Shown here piece by piece: positions 22,818-31,246 of a stretch of 54,965 nt of DNA; within the stretch, counting starts at the first letter, position 1, and every line of letters begins with the position of its first letter. The DNA comes from a bacterium (GTDB taxonomy: Bacteria; SZUA-79; Acidulodesulfobacterales; Acidulodesulfobacteraceae), in assembly GCA_003232385.1 (NCBI GenBank), contig QIJE01000027.1, positions 1-54,965 on the forward strand, read 5' to 3'. Position numbers and translations under genes: made by a program. The notes below the pieces were generated by a model. That model was not told where the DNA came from. It did no database searches and saw only the letters and a list, made by a program, of their open reading frames with translations.

Positions 22818-24725
22818 CTAAAAATCACTATAAATAAAATTCGGCAGTTTGCTTTTACCGGTTTTCTTGTTTTTCGCTTTACCGTTGACCGGCGGTTTCC
22901 ATAAACCCTTTTGTTCTAAATATTTCTCCACTATTTTTTTAGCTATAACCGCGGCGTTCACTCCCAGCAATTTGGCGTGCATATCTAATACCACCACAGC
23001 AATTTTTGGATTTTTTAGAGGGGCAAATCCTACAAACCATGCATTATCCCTGTATTTTCTGAGTATATGTTTTATATCGTAAATAGAGTATGTTGTAGAC
23101 GTAATCTGAGCCGTCCCCGTTTTTCCGCAAAAAGTTATACCATTTATTTTGCCGTTAAAAGCCGTCCCGTAATCTTTGTTTACCACATCGCAAAGACCTT
23201 TTTTAACCGCGTCTAAATAGCTTTTTTTAATGCCTATATGCTTTACAAGCATAGGCCTCATCTCTTTTAATACCTTTCCGTTCCAGGATACGATCTTTTT
23301 TACTATAAAGGGCCTGTAAAGGCTACCCCCGTTAGCAATCGCACTGTATGCCATCACAAGTTGTAAGGGAGAAACCAGAACATAGCTTTGCCCTATAATT
23401 GCCGAAAGCGTAGAGCCCTTATACCAGTGCCTGTGATACCTTTCGTAAACAAGCTTTTTCGTGGGTATAAAACCGGGATTCTCGTCCGGCAGGTCTATTC
23501 CGGTTTTTTCTCCAAACCCAAGCTTATGTGCATAATTCGCCAGCTCGTCTATATTCATTTTAATGCCGAGAGAATAAAAATACGTATCTACGGATTCCGC
23601 TAAAGCCCTGTATAAATTTATTTTAGAGTGCTGATTAGGATTCCAGTTGTAAAAAACGGCGTTGCCTAATTTGAAAACCGGCCCGGCATAAATTTTTTCC
23701 TCCGGGGTGATTAAATGCAAAGACAACGCCGCTAAAGCGCCTGCGATCTTAAAAGTGGAGCCGGGCGCCAGGGCATTTTGTATAGCCTTGTTTTCTAAGG
23801 GATGTTCATTGTTATGAATAATTTTATACCATTGCCTTTCGCTGATACCTTCAGAAAAATAAAAGGGATTGAAAGACGGAGTAGACACCATAGCAAGAAT
23901 CCTTCCGTTTTGCGGGTTAACGGCAATTAGAGCGCCCTCTCTTTTTTTCATGAGCTTATAGGCGAGTTTCTCTAAGGAAAAATCCAGCGTAGTGTACAAG
24001 TTTGCACCCATCGTGGGTTTTTTGACGACTATATTGCCTATAGGTTCGCCTTTGGAATTAACGATTATCCTTTTTTCCCCGTCCTTTCCGTGCAAATACT
24101 TTTGATAGTAATATTCTATGCCTGTTTCGCCGATGATATCGGCGAAATTGAGGTAGGCGTATTTTTTATTTTCAAACTGCTTTCGGGAGACCGGACCGAC
24201 GTAACCGAAAATCTGAGCGCCCATTTTTTTGTACGGATAATGTCTTATGGGAATAATATCTATAAAAAACCCTTTCAAAAACAATTTATTGGCTTCAAAC
24301 TTAGATAATGTTTTAACAGAGATGTTTCGCATTAAGATAATAGGCTCGTAGGGAGGCAAAAATTCCTTTTTTTCGGCCTTTGCTAAAAGTTTTTTATAAC
24401 TTTTATCCATCAAACCGGCAAGAAATTTAAGTTTAGTTTTTAAATTTTTTACTCTTGATACGGTAAAGGTGATATTAAAAGAAGATTCGTTATCCAAGAA
24501 TATTTTTCCGCTATTCGATAATATATCTCCGCGCGGCGCCGTAAGATATATTATCCGCGTAGCATTGTCTTTTGCTAATTTATAATAATAATTACCCCTT
24601 ACAATCTGTAAGTAAAAAAGCCTGAGAATCAGGATAAAAAAGAGTATAGCGACAATTGCCATCAATAAATTAATCCTGTTTTGCTGTCCCCTCAGTATTC
24701 TATTTTCATTATATGAAGATGACAT
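22818..24725 (-). CDS. mrdA: penicillin-binding protein 2
   Basis: A 635-residue class B penicillin-binding transpeptidase, partner of RodA. It has an N-terminal anchor (~20-40), a pedestal domain, and a transpeptidase domain with SxxK (APGSTFKI), SxN-like (SVDTYF) and KTGT (CGKTGTAQ) motifs. Length is normal. The ATG at 24725 overlaps the stop of the suhB-like gene (TGATG); an in-frame GTG sits one codon earlier. The position two genes after LarE, not directly after mreD, is not the common order. Confidence 0.95.
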   Translation of the reverse strand: MSSSYNENRILRGQQNRINLLMAIVAILFFILILRLFYLQIVRGNYYYKLAKDNATRIIYLTAPRGDILSNSGKIFLDNESSFNITFTVSRVKNLKTKLKFLAGLMDKSYKKLLAKAEKKEFLPPYEPIILMRNISVKTLSKFEANKLFLKGFFIDIIPIRHYPYKKMGAQIFGYVGPVSRKQFENKKYAYLNFADIIGETGIEYYYQKYLHGKDGEKRIIVNSKGEPIGNIVVKKPTMGANLYTTLDFSLEKLAYKLMKKREGALIAVNPQNGRILAMVSTPSFNPFYFSEGISERQWYKIIHNNEHPLENKAIQNALAPGSTFKIAGALAALSLHLITPEEKIYAGPVFKLGNAVFYNWNPNQHSKINLYRALAESVDTYFYSLGIKMNIDELANYAHKLGFGEKTGIDLPDENPGFIPTKKLVYERYHRHWYKGSTLSAIIGQSYVLVSPLQLVMAYSAIANGGSLYRPFIVKKIVSWNGKVLKEMRPMLVKHIGIKKSYLDAVKKGLCDVVNKDYGTAFNGKINGITFCGKTGTAQITSTTYSIYDIKHILRKYRDNAWFVGFAPLKNPKIAVVVLDMHAKLLGVNAAVIAKKIVEKYLEQKGLWKPPVNGKAKNKKTGKSKLPNFIYSDF

Positions 24726-25540
24726 CACTGATTTTTAGCTATGCATAAAATTCTCGACAGCTCGTCGTGAATAAGTCCGTTGGAAGCCAATATTCTTCTG
24801 TTATAAATATCTAAAGGCATTTTACAAAAATCGGTAACCTCCCCTCCGGCCTCTTTAATCATCAAGCTTCCGAAGGCCATATCCCACGAATTTAGATTTA
24901 GCTCCCAGTATCCGTCAAGAAAGCCGGATGCGGTATAGCACAAATCCAAGACGGCAGAGCCCAGCCGCCTTATGCCCCTCGCATTTATTGAGATATCCCT
25001 GAAATGATCGAAATTATTATCCGGATTGCTTTTTTTATCGTACGGAAAGCCGGTAGCCAGCAAGCTTCTTTCAAATATGGTTGTTTTAGAAACTCGGACT
25101 CTCTTGCCGTTAAAATATGCCCCTCCGCCCTCGGTAGCAAAAAACAACTCTTTTGTAATGGGGTTGTATGCACAACCCATTACTATCGTGGAATTTACCT
25201 CAAGCGCTGCCGAAAAACAAAAAATGGGAATACCGTGGGCATAATTGGTCGTTCCGTCTAGGGGGTCTATTATCCATTTGAACTTAGACCCTTTATGGAT
25301 ATTAAGACCATCTTCTTCCGCGAGAATAGAGTGATCGGGAAACGCCTTTTTAACGGCGTTAACGGCATAATCCTGAGAAGCGACATCTACCTCCGTAACG
25401 ATATCGACAATGCCTTTATACTTAACGAAATGAGATTTTCTGAACGATTTCGACATAATTTTGCCGCAATCCTTAGCGAGAGCTACCGCAAAATCAAGGT
25501 AATTTTGTAAATCCTGATTGTCAAAACCTCTATCGTTCAT
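24725..25540 (-). CDS. suhB: inositol monophosphatase family protein (SuhB-like)
   Basis: A 271-residue Mg-dependent phosphatase. Metal-binding motifs are visible: ILAEEDG (Glu-Glu-Asp), WIIDPLDGTTNYAHGIP, and WDMAFGSLMIKEAGGEVTDF. Members hydrolyse inositol phosphate, fructose-1,6-bisphosphate or NADP(H); SuhB also affects rRNA transcription in E. coli. The exact substrate is not readable. It overlaps mrdA by one base, so its mRNA is shared with cell-wall genes. Function within that unit is unknown. Confidence 0.9.
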   Translation of the reverse strand: MNDRGFDNQDLQNYLDFAVALAKDCGKIMSKSFRKSHFVKYKGIVDIVTEVDVASQDYAVNAVKKAFPDHSILAEEDGLNIHKGSKFKWIIDPLDGTTNYAHGIPIFCFSAALEVNSTIVMGCAYNPITKELFFATEGGGAYFNGKRVRVSKTTIFERSLLATGFPYDKKSNPDNNFDHFRDISINARGIRRLGSAVLDLCYTASGFLDGYWELNLNSWDMAFGSLMIKEAGGEVTDFCKMPLDIYNRRILASNGLIHDELSRILCIAKNQ

Positions 25541-25603
25541 CAGCTGTTAATTATTTTTAGATGTTGACTTAATTCTATGTCAATATTTCCGAATAGGAGC
25601 AAC

Positions 25604-26383
25604 TCAAATTTGCACCAAATCCACTGCCGTATACTTAAAACCTATATTTTTCATTCCTTTGATAATTTCATTTCTGAAAACCGGGTTTGCAAAAGATATG
25701 GCAAAATATTCATCCGCCTCTATTTTTGCAAGTTTTCCGTAATGATAAACACGGCAGTCTTTAACGCCCATTTTTTCTAAAAAATCCTCCGCATCTTCCA
25801 CCATCCTAATCTTATCCCTCGTAATTATGCTGCCTGCGGGGATTCTCTCGGACATGCAAACGGCATGCAATTTTCCGTCGATATTTATATCGTAAAGCCC
25901 CGCCGCCTGAGATATGTCTTTTTTTGAAAAATATAACTCCCTCAACGGTGAATATACGTTAAATTCCTTCTCCGCAAACATTTCCGGCCTGTCGCTACCG
26001 GAAATATTCTCCGCATCGGACCCGGTCAGCATGAGATACGATTTCGGAATATAGGACGACATAGTTTTAAATAACAAAATTTTACAGAAATAACACCTCA
26101 TCCTATCATTTATGATATAGGATTCTTCCATAAATTCGTTAGTTTTAGCCGATATGTGCTTTACGTTCAGTTTTTTCGTCCACGCCCCGCAAAATTCAAG
26201 GTTTTTTTTATACACGGAGAATGAATTGCCGGTAAAAGCAACAACGTTTTCTTCACCGAGTATTTTTTTGGCAAAACAAAGCAAAAAGGCTGAATTTAAC
26301 CCGCCGTTAAAAGCTATTGCAACCTTTTTATAGTTTTTTACCGTCTTTTCGAGTTCATTTAATTTATGCTCTACCGTTTTCAT
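25604..26383 (-). CDS. larE: LarE-like sulfur transferase with degenerate PP-loop
   Basis: A 259-residue protein of the LarE family, which adenylates and adds sulfur to the nickel-pincer cofactor precursor. The set of family motifs is there: RCYFCK (Cys97, Cys100), GSDAENISGSDRPEM, VYSPLREL and VCMSERIPAG (Cys176). Three cysteines suggest the [4Fe-4S]-cluster type, where a cluster carries the sulfur. The ATP-pyrophosphatase loop, usually SGGxDS, reads FNGGLNS (Asn26, Asn30), so the catalytic Asp is missing. larB, larC and a lactate racemase are absent nearby. It may have lost ATP chemistry or serve another sulfur-transfer role. It follows the PpiD-like gene by 12 bases. Confidence 0.78.
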   Translation of the reverse strand: MKTVEHKLNELEKTVKNYKKVAIAFNGGLNSAFLLCFAKKILGEENVVAFTGNSFSVYKKNLEFCGAWTKKLNVKHISAKTNEFMEESYIINDRMRCYFCKILLFKTMSSYIPKSYLMLTGSDAENISGSDRPEMFAEKEFNVYSPLRELYFSKKDISQAAGLYDINIDGKLHAVCMSERIPAGSIITRDKIRMVEDAEDFLEKMGVKDCRVYHYGKLAKIEADEYFAISFANPVFRNEIIKGMKNIGFKYTAVDLVQI

Positions 26384-26395
26384 AAATTAATATCG

Positions 26396-27430
26396 TCAAT
26401 ACGGGTGAAACGACGAAAGAACACTTTTATTCACTTTAACATCGACTTTAGATTCTAAATAGTCGACATAATGATCAAGAAACTCCTGCCTCTTTTCTAA
26501 ACGATAAAGCTCTTTTTGCTTTGCCGCTGAATCCTTGCCGTCTTTATTTGTTACTTCCGGAAAATAAACCCTTAAAATTTTAATTACGGCAAAGCCCGAT
26601 CTAACCGAAAAAACCCTGCCGGCCTCCGTGTTTGCGGGTACCGAGAATATTGCTTTCAATATGCTTCCGCTCTGCATATATTTTCTAAAATAATCGGATT
26701 TTATCAGATTAACCTCTGAGAAAAGAGGAACTTTTTTGGTCATTCCGCCGAAACTTTTTGCCTGCCCGGTAAATTTACCGCCGTACAGAATAATCTTTTT
26801 CAGGAAACCGGCGGCGGCTTTTTTAGATTTAAAAATTGCTATTTCAAAAGAAACGGATTTATTTTTTATCATATAATCATTTAAAAATTGCCTATTTATC
26901 ATGGTAAAAGACTCCGATATAATCCTTTTTATGTACGACCTTGCAATCTCGGACTTATAGTTTTTTTCAAATTTCGCAGGGGTCAGATGATTGCTCGTCA
27001 AGACGCTGACAAACAACTTATTATTGAAACTCCCGTTTTTTTGAAACACTGAAAAGGACGCTATGTTTCTCGCTATAAACCCGTTTGAGACGTGAACCCC
27101 GAATGCATCTTTTTTGGATTCCAAGACACTGTCTGCAATCAAAGAAGACAACGCCGAACCGGTCAAATCAAGCTTCTTAAGCTCGCCGTTCGTCAGTTTG
27201 TTGCCGTATAGTCGTTCATATTCACTTTCAAGTTTTCCGTAATAATTACTCAAATCGTTCAGGGATATGCCTTTCCCGTTTACCGTAGCTACGTCGTTAG
27301 AGGGAATCCCACCCCCCACGCCCATTAGATACGGAAGAAAACTGAACCCTATGATGAATAATGCCCCTATGATTATGGTGATGATTTTTCCTGCCGTGTG
27401 AGAGTAAAATCTTCTTAAAAATTCAAGCAT
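26396..27430 (-). CDS. SurA/PpiD-like periplasmic folding factor
   Basis: A 344-residue membrane-anchored protein. An N-terminal membrane segment (~13-37) places it in the inner membrane facing the periplasm, as in PpiD. Residues ~45-200 look like a SurA_N chaperone domain (VATVNGKGISLNDLSNYY then LIADSVLESKKDAFGVHVSNGFI). A recognisable parvulin core is not apparent; only a final fragment typical of PPIC domains (FSVRSGFAVIKILRVYFPE) is left. So it is likely a chaperone without isomerase activity. PpiD is normally ~620 residues, so this is about half length. It lies between mreD and larE and may assist folding of envelope proteins, but that is inferred. Confidence 0.7.
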   Translation of the reverse strand: MLEFLRRFYSHTAGKIITIIIGALFIIGFSFLPYLMGVGGGIPSNDVATVNGKGISLNDLSNYYGKLESEYERLYGNKLTNGELKKLDLTGSALSSLIADSVLESKKDAFGVHVSNGFIARNIASFSVFQKNGSFNNKLFVSVLTSNHLTPAKFEKNYKSEIARSYIKRIISESFTMINRQFLNDYMIKNKSVSFEIAIFKSKKAAAGFLKKIILYGGKFTGQAKSFGGMTKKVPLFSEVNLIKSDYFRKYMQSGSILKAIFSVPANTEAGRVFSVRSGFAVIKILRVYFPEVTNKDGKDSAAKQKELYRLEKRQEFLDHYVDYLESKVDVKVNKSVLSSFHPY

Positions 27431-27529
27431 GATAGTTTAATACCCCTTAGAGAATTAGAATCTATATTTAATTATCGTATTATCGATCTTATTTTATACG
27501 CCAAATCAATTTTATGCAAATATTTTCCG

Positions 27530-28072
27530 CTAATCCAAGATCGCTTGATTTCTTTTTAAGAAATTTTTATAGCCTATCTTTTTGAAAAATAGAAATATTG
27601 CCGGTGAAATTAATGCGGCGGCTATAGAAGCGGGCAACCCATAAGAAAATATGAAGTTCAAATATATGAAATGAATACCAAGCCGATAGTAAACGATTAG
27701 AAAAAGTACGAGGTAGTAACCCGAGGCCGAAAAAAAAGTGATCAAAATCTCGCTTAAAAAGTTATCCGACGAAATTTTACGCCAAAGAATATATGAAATT
27801 GCATAGGAAACAACCCCTATAAAACCGAAAAGGGTTGGATCTAAAGGCGTCATTGAACCATATATGTAAAATAAAATATAAGACATTATCCCCCCGGAAT
27901 ATACGTCTAAATACGCAGAAATATATACTATACCGGCTATAACGAGGTTGGGGAAAACAAAAAAATGGCCGAAATGAGAATCATTATTAAACATGAGGGA
28001 TATTATCATCAAAAACAAAAATGAACATACTATATAAATGTATTTATAAATATCATTTCTCGACAAGGACAT
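27530..28072 (-). CDS. mreD: rod shape-determining protein MreD
   Basis: A 180-residue protein with about five membrane segments, overlapping mreC by 20 bases. Primary sequence of MreD is poorly conserved, so the call rests on position after mreBC, hydrophobic profile and length (~160-180). MreD belongs to the elongasome with MreC, RodA and PBP2. The gap of 99 bases to the next gene may hold a new start of transcription, but no clear promoter was found. Confidence 0.85.
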   Translation of the reverse strand: MSLSRNDIYKYIYIVCSFLFLMIISLMFNNDSHFGHFFVFPNLVIAGIVYISAYLDVYSGGIMSYILFYIYGSMTPLDPTLFGFIGVVSYAISYILWRKISSDNFLSEILITFFSASGYYLVLFLIVYYRLGIHFIYLNFIFSYGLPASIAAALISPAIFLFFKKIGYKNFLKRNQAILD

Positions 28073-28865
28073 ATTTACCGTTAAATAAGTTTTTATATGG
28101 AGTTACGGTTATCTTTTGAAATATATCGTAGTTTTTTTTCGTTACCGCCGTCACCTTGCCTACATTTATCCCCGGCGTAAAAACGCCGCCGAGCCCGGAC
28201 GTCAAAATCGTATCTCCCTTATGGACCTGCTGCGAATTAAATACAAATCTCATTTTCATATAACCGTCGCCGAACCCCTGTGCGATACCCATAGTCCCCG
28301 TATCCGCATCTATCACGGAAAAAACACATTTAGGATCGGTGATAGGAATAACCCTCGAATAACGTTCACCCGCATGAATAACCCTTCCCACGACTCCGTC
28401 ATAAGAAATTACTCCGTCTCCGGCTTTAATCCCGCTCTTTGCTCCTTTATTTATATAAAGACTGTGAAACCATCCTTCTATACCGTGCAGTACAACGGCA
28501 GCCGGCACGGTTTTATTCCCTACGGAATTTTTTAGAATTAAAAGCGTTTTTAATTTTCTGTTTTCTATCTTATATTCTCTATATTTATCCAGTTTATAGC
28601 TTATTATCTTCAATTTAGATTTAAGCACATTGTTTTCCGCCTTAACCGACAGAAGATCGATATAATTACCGTAAATCTTTTCGGAAATGTCGACCGGATA
28701 ATCTACTACGGTATAAACTTCATATACCGAATAGCTTATAAAATCCGAAAAAAAACTGCCTATTTTAATTCCATTCAAAGAAAGTATGTAAATAGATGCA
28801 GATATAATGATAATTATAAAAAGGAATACGGCATCTCTATACTTTTTAAAATTTAATCTCCTCAA
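28053..28865 (-). CDS. mreC: rod shape-determining protein MreC
   Basis: A 270-residue bitopic protein: one N-terminal membrane helix (~14-32), a coiled-coil region (~75-110, SVKAENNVLKSKLKIISYKLDKYREYK), and a beta-barrel periplasmic domain with VIPITDPKCVFSVIDADTGTMGIAQG. It links MreB to PBP2 and RodA. Start is TTG at 28865 with weak upstream ribosome binding; a later start is possible. It directly follows mreB (15 bases) and overlaps mreD. Confidence 0.93.
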   Translation of the reverse strand: MRRLNFKKYRDAVFLFIIIIISASIYILSLNGIKIGSFFSDFISYSVYEVYTVVDYPVDISEKIYGNYIDLLSVKAENNVLKSKLKIISYKLDKYREYKIENRKLKTLLILKNSVGNKTVPAAVVLHGIEGWFHSLYINKGAKSGIKAGDGVISYDGVVGRVIHAGERYSRVIPITDPKCVFSVIDADTGTMGIAQGFGDGYMKMRFVFNSQQVHKGDTILTSGLGGVFTPGINVGKVTAVTKKNYDIFQKITVTPYKNLFNGKYVLVEK

Positions 28866-28880
28866 TGGATTTACCCGTAA

Positions 28881-29918
28881 CTAATTCTCAAGCATTATAT
28901 CTTTTAATGTGTTTATTTCGTTTAACGCCTTCCCCGCGCCTCTCACGACGCATGTAAGAGGATCGTCCGCTATAATAACGGGAAGTTCCGTATGCTCTCT
29001 TATTAAGACGTCCATATTTTTTAAAAGCGCTCCGCCACCGGCAAGAACTATCCCGCTATCTACGATATCCGACGAAAGTTCCGGCGGAATCTTCTCTAAT
29101 GTCGTTTTTATTGCATCTATTATCTGGTTTGCGGGTTCGAATATCGCTTCTAAAACTTCTGACGATGTTATTTCTATAATCTTCGGTATACCGCTTACAA
29201 TATCTCTCCCCTTGATATTCATCTTGGATTCTTCTTCCACCGGGTAAACAGTTCCGATAGTCATCTTAACAAGTTCCGCCGTTCTATCCCCTATAAGCAG
29301 ACTAAACTTTTTCTTTATGTATTGGATTATGGCATCATCTATCTTATCACCGCCAACCCTCAACGATTTGGCAAAAACTATACCGGACATGGAAATCACT
29401 GCGACCTCGGTAGTCCCGCCGCCTATATCGACAATCATATTTCCGGCGGCTTCGGTAATAGGCAATCCGGCGCCTATTGCGGCGGCAATCGGTTCTTCTA
29501 TCAGGTAAACCATCCTTGCCCCGGCGGCTTCGGCGGATTCTCTCACCGCCCTTCTTTCAACGGCCGTAATACCGGAAGGGATAGCAATGATAACACGCGG
29601 TCTTATCATGGTTTTTCTGTTATGAATTTTCCGAATAAAATATTTGAGCATTGCTTCTACTACTTCGAAGTCGGCAATAACGCCATCCTTCATGGGTCTT
29701 ATCGCCGATATGTTTCCGGGCGTTCTTCCAAGCATCTTCTTGGCGTCCCTTCCTACGGCAAGAATTTTTTTATCTCCCCGCGAATCCATATGAACCGCCA
29801 CTACCGAAGGCTCGTTCGAAACTATACCCTTATCCTTAACGTAGATAAGAGTATTTGCGGTTCCTAAATCAACCGCAAGATCATTACTGAATAAACCGAT
29901 TAGACTATCCGCAAACAT
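28881..29918 (-). CDS. mreB: actin-like cell shape protein MreB
   Basis: A 345-residue bacterial actin. The ATP-binding motifs are intact: LAVDLGTANTLIY (phosphate 1), MIVDIGGGTTEVAVIS (phosphate 2) and the GIVLAGGGALLKNMD adenosine motif. It begins the long minus-strand run with ATG and GGGAGAGGG. Presence of mreB with mrdA and rodA implies a rod-shaped cell. Confidence 0.98.
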   Translation of the reverse strand: MFADSLIGLFSNDLAVDLGTANTLIYVKDKGIVSNEPSVVAVHMDSRGDKKILAVGRDAKKMLGRTPGNISAIRPMKDGVIADFEVVEAMLKYFIRKIHNRKTMIRPRVIIAIPSGITAVERRAVRESAEAAGARMVYLIEEPIAAAIGAGLPITEAAGNMIVDIGGGTTEVAVISMSGIVFAKSLRVGGDKIDDAIIQYIKKKFSLLIGDRTAELVKMTIGTVYPVEEESKMNIKGRDIVSGIPKIIEITSSEVLEAIFEPANQIIDAIKTTLEKIPPELSSDIVDSGIVLAGGGALLKNMDVLIREHTELPVIIADDPLTCVVRGAGKALNEINTLKDIMLEN

Positions 29919-30010
29919 AATAGAATTACCCTCTCCCTTACATTAATATTAAATATCTAATATTTTTCATAGCTTTATTTACGCGACTTATTATTAATTT
30001 ATTTTATAAA

Positions 30011-30019
30011 TGTTATAAT
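30011..30019 (+). promoter_or_regulatory. extended -10 promoter of yhaM-like gene
   Basis: TGTTATAAT: a perfect -10 TATAAT at 30014-30019 with an upstream TG at 30011-30012. The -35 region (TTATTA, 29991-29996) is weak, which an extended -10 can offset. It lies in the 154-base region divergent from mreB. Confidence 0.55.
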
Positions 30020-30111
30020 ATATCATTTATTTTAGCAACAAAAAATTTTTAACAATTCATTCACTTTTTACTTTGATTTTTATTAAGAGTTTTGTTAGTA
30101 TAAATATAACG

Positions 30112-31182
30112 ATGGAAAAAATTTTAGTTATAGACATAAAAGAAAGCCGAAAAATTGAGTCAATATTTCTTGTCAAAAACAAGTCTCAGGCTATCGGAAA
30201 AACCGGAAAACCTTATATATTTCTTAAATTGTCCGATAAAACCGGGGAAATTAAAGGATATATTTGGGATAACGTCGAAAAATTTGCCGGTACGTTTGAA
30301 ATAGGCGACTTGATCAAGGTAAAATCAAAATCCTCCTCGTTTCAAAACGAGCTTCAGCTTGGAATTTTCGACGTGGAAAAGATTGAGTACGATAAGGCGG
30401 ATGCCGTTTTTCTCGGACTTTTTATTAAATCAACGAAATACGACATAGACACTATGTTCTCAGAGCTCATATCAATATTGAAAAAAAATTTAACAAACGA
30501 ATATATCATAAAGCTGACCGATTATTTTTTATCCGACGAAAATTACGTAAAACAGTTGAAGATGTTGCCTGCCGCAAAATCTATTCATCATGCTTATTTA
30601 GGCGGATTACTTGAACATACGCTAAGCATGATGAAAATAGGCATATTTCTTTCCGAACATTATGGAAAATATGTAATAAAAGATATCCTTATCGCGTCAA
30701 TACTGCTTCACGACGTTGGAAAGACGGAAGAATTATGTCTGAGAAATAACGTAACGGAATATTCCGATGAAGGGAGGCTGCTCGGACACATAGTTTTAGG
30801 TACTTGCACTATAGATGAAAAAATCGGCAAGATACCCGGATTTCCCAAAAAATTAAGGTTGCTGTTGTTGCATTCCATAATATCACACCACGGAGAGTTA
30901 GGATTCGGTTCTCCAAAGAGGCCTAAAACGATTGAAGCCTTTTTGCTTCACTATATCGATAACATGGACTCCAAATCAAATCAATTAATAGATTTTATGG
31001 ATAGCGGCAATACACAATGGAGCCAATATTCAAGGCAATTAGACCGATACCTGCTTAATTCCAAAACATTTTTTGCAGAAGACGATACCGAGCAAGATAA
31101 CGTAAATCACGATACGAGCAATAACACTCCCCCCGACTCCGCTATGGAAAGCGGGTTATTCGGCGGCGGGTTATTCGAATAA
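30112..31182 (+). CDS. YhaM-like 3'-5' exoribonuclease (OB-fold and HD domain)
   Basis: A 356-residue protein with an N-terminal OB-fold nucleic-acid-binding domain (residues ~15-90: GKPYIFLKLSDKTGEIKGYIWDN) and an HD-domain phosphohydrolase (~150-300: HHAYLGGLLEHTLSM, LHDVGKTEEL, HIVLG, SIISHHGELGFGSPKRPKTIEA). This order is that of YhaM/CBF1, an exoribonuclease of 3'-5' direction known mainly from Firmicutes and some other bacteria. A longer frame from a TTG at 30073 exists, but the ATG at 30112 fits the family N-terminus (ILVIDIKES). It is a single gene between mreB and the tatD fusion. Confidence 0.88.
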   Translation: MEKILVIDIKESRKIESIFLVKNKSQAIGKTGKPYIFLKLSDKTGEIKGYIWDNVEKFAGTFEIGDLIKVKSKSSSFQNELQLGIFDVEKIEYDKADAVFLGLFIKSTKYDIDTMFSELISILKKNLTNEYIIKLTDYFLSDENYVKQLKMLPAAKSIHHAYLGGLLEHTLSMMKIGIFLSEHYGKYVIKDILIASILLHDVGKTEELCLRNNVTEYSDEGRLLGHIVLGTCTIDEKIGKIPGFPKKLRLLLLHSIISHHGELGFGSPKRPKTIEAFLLHYIDNMDSKSNQLIDFMDSGNTQWSQYSRQLDRYLLNSKTFFAEDDTEQDNVNHDTSNNTPPDSAMESGLFGGGLFE

Positions 31183-31246
31183 AACCGAAAAACCGCATCG
31201 TTATATCCTGCCCTTGCACCGATTCTAAATAAAGAACAGACTTGAA

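Noticed and set aside
29322-29867. Long frame antisense to mreB (181 codons)
   Set aside because: Fully within mreB; the composition mirrors the conserved gene.
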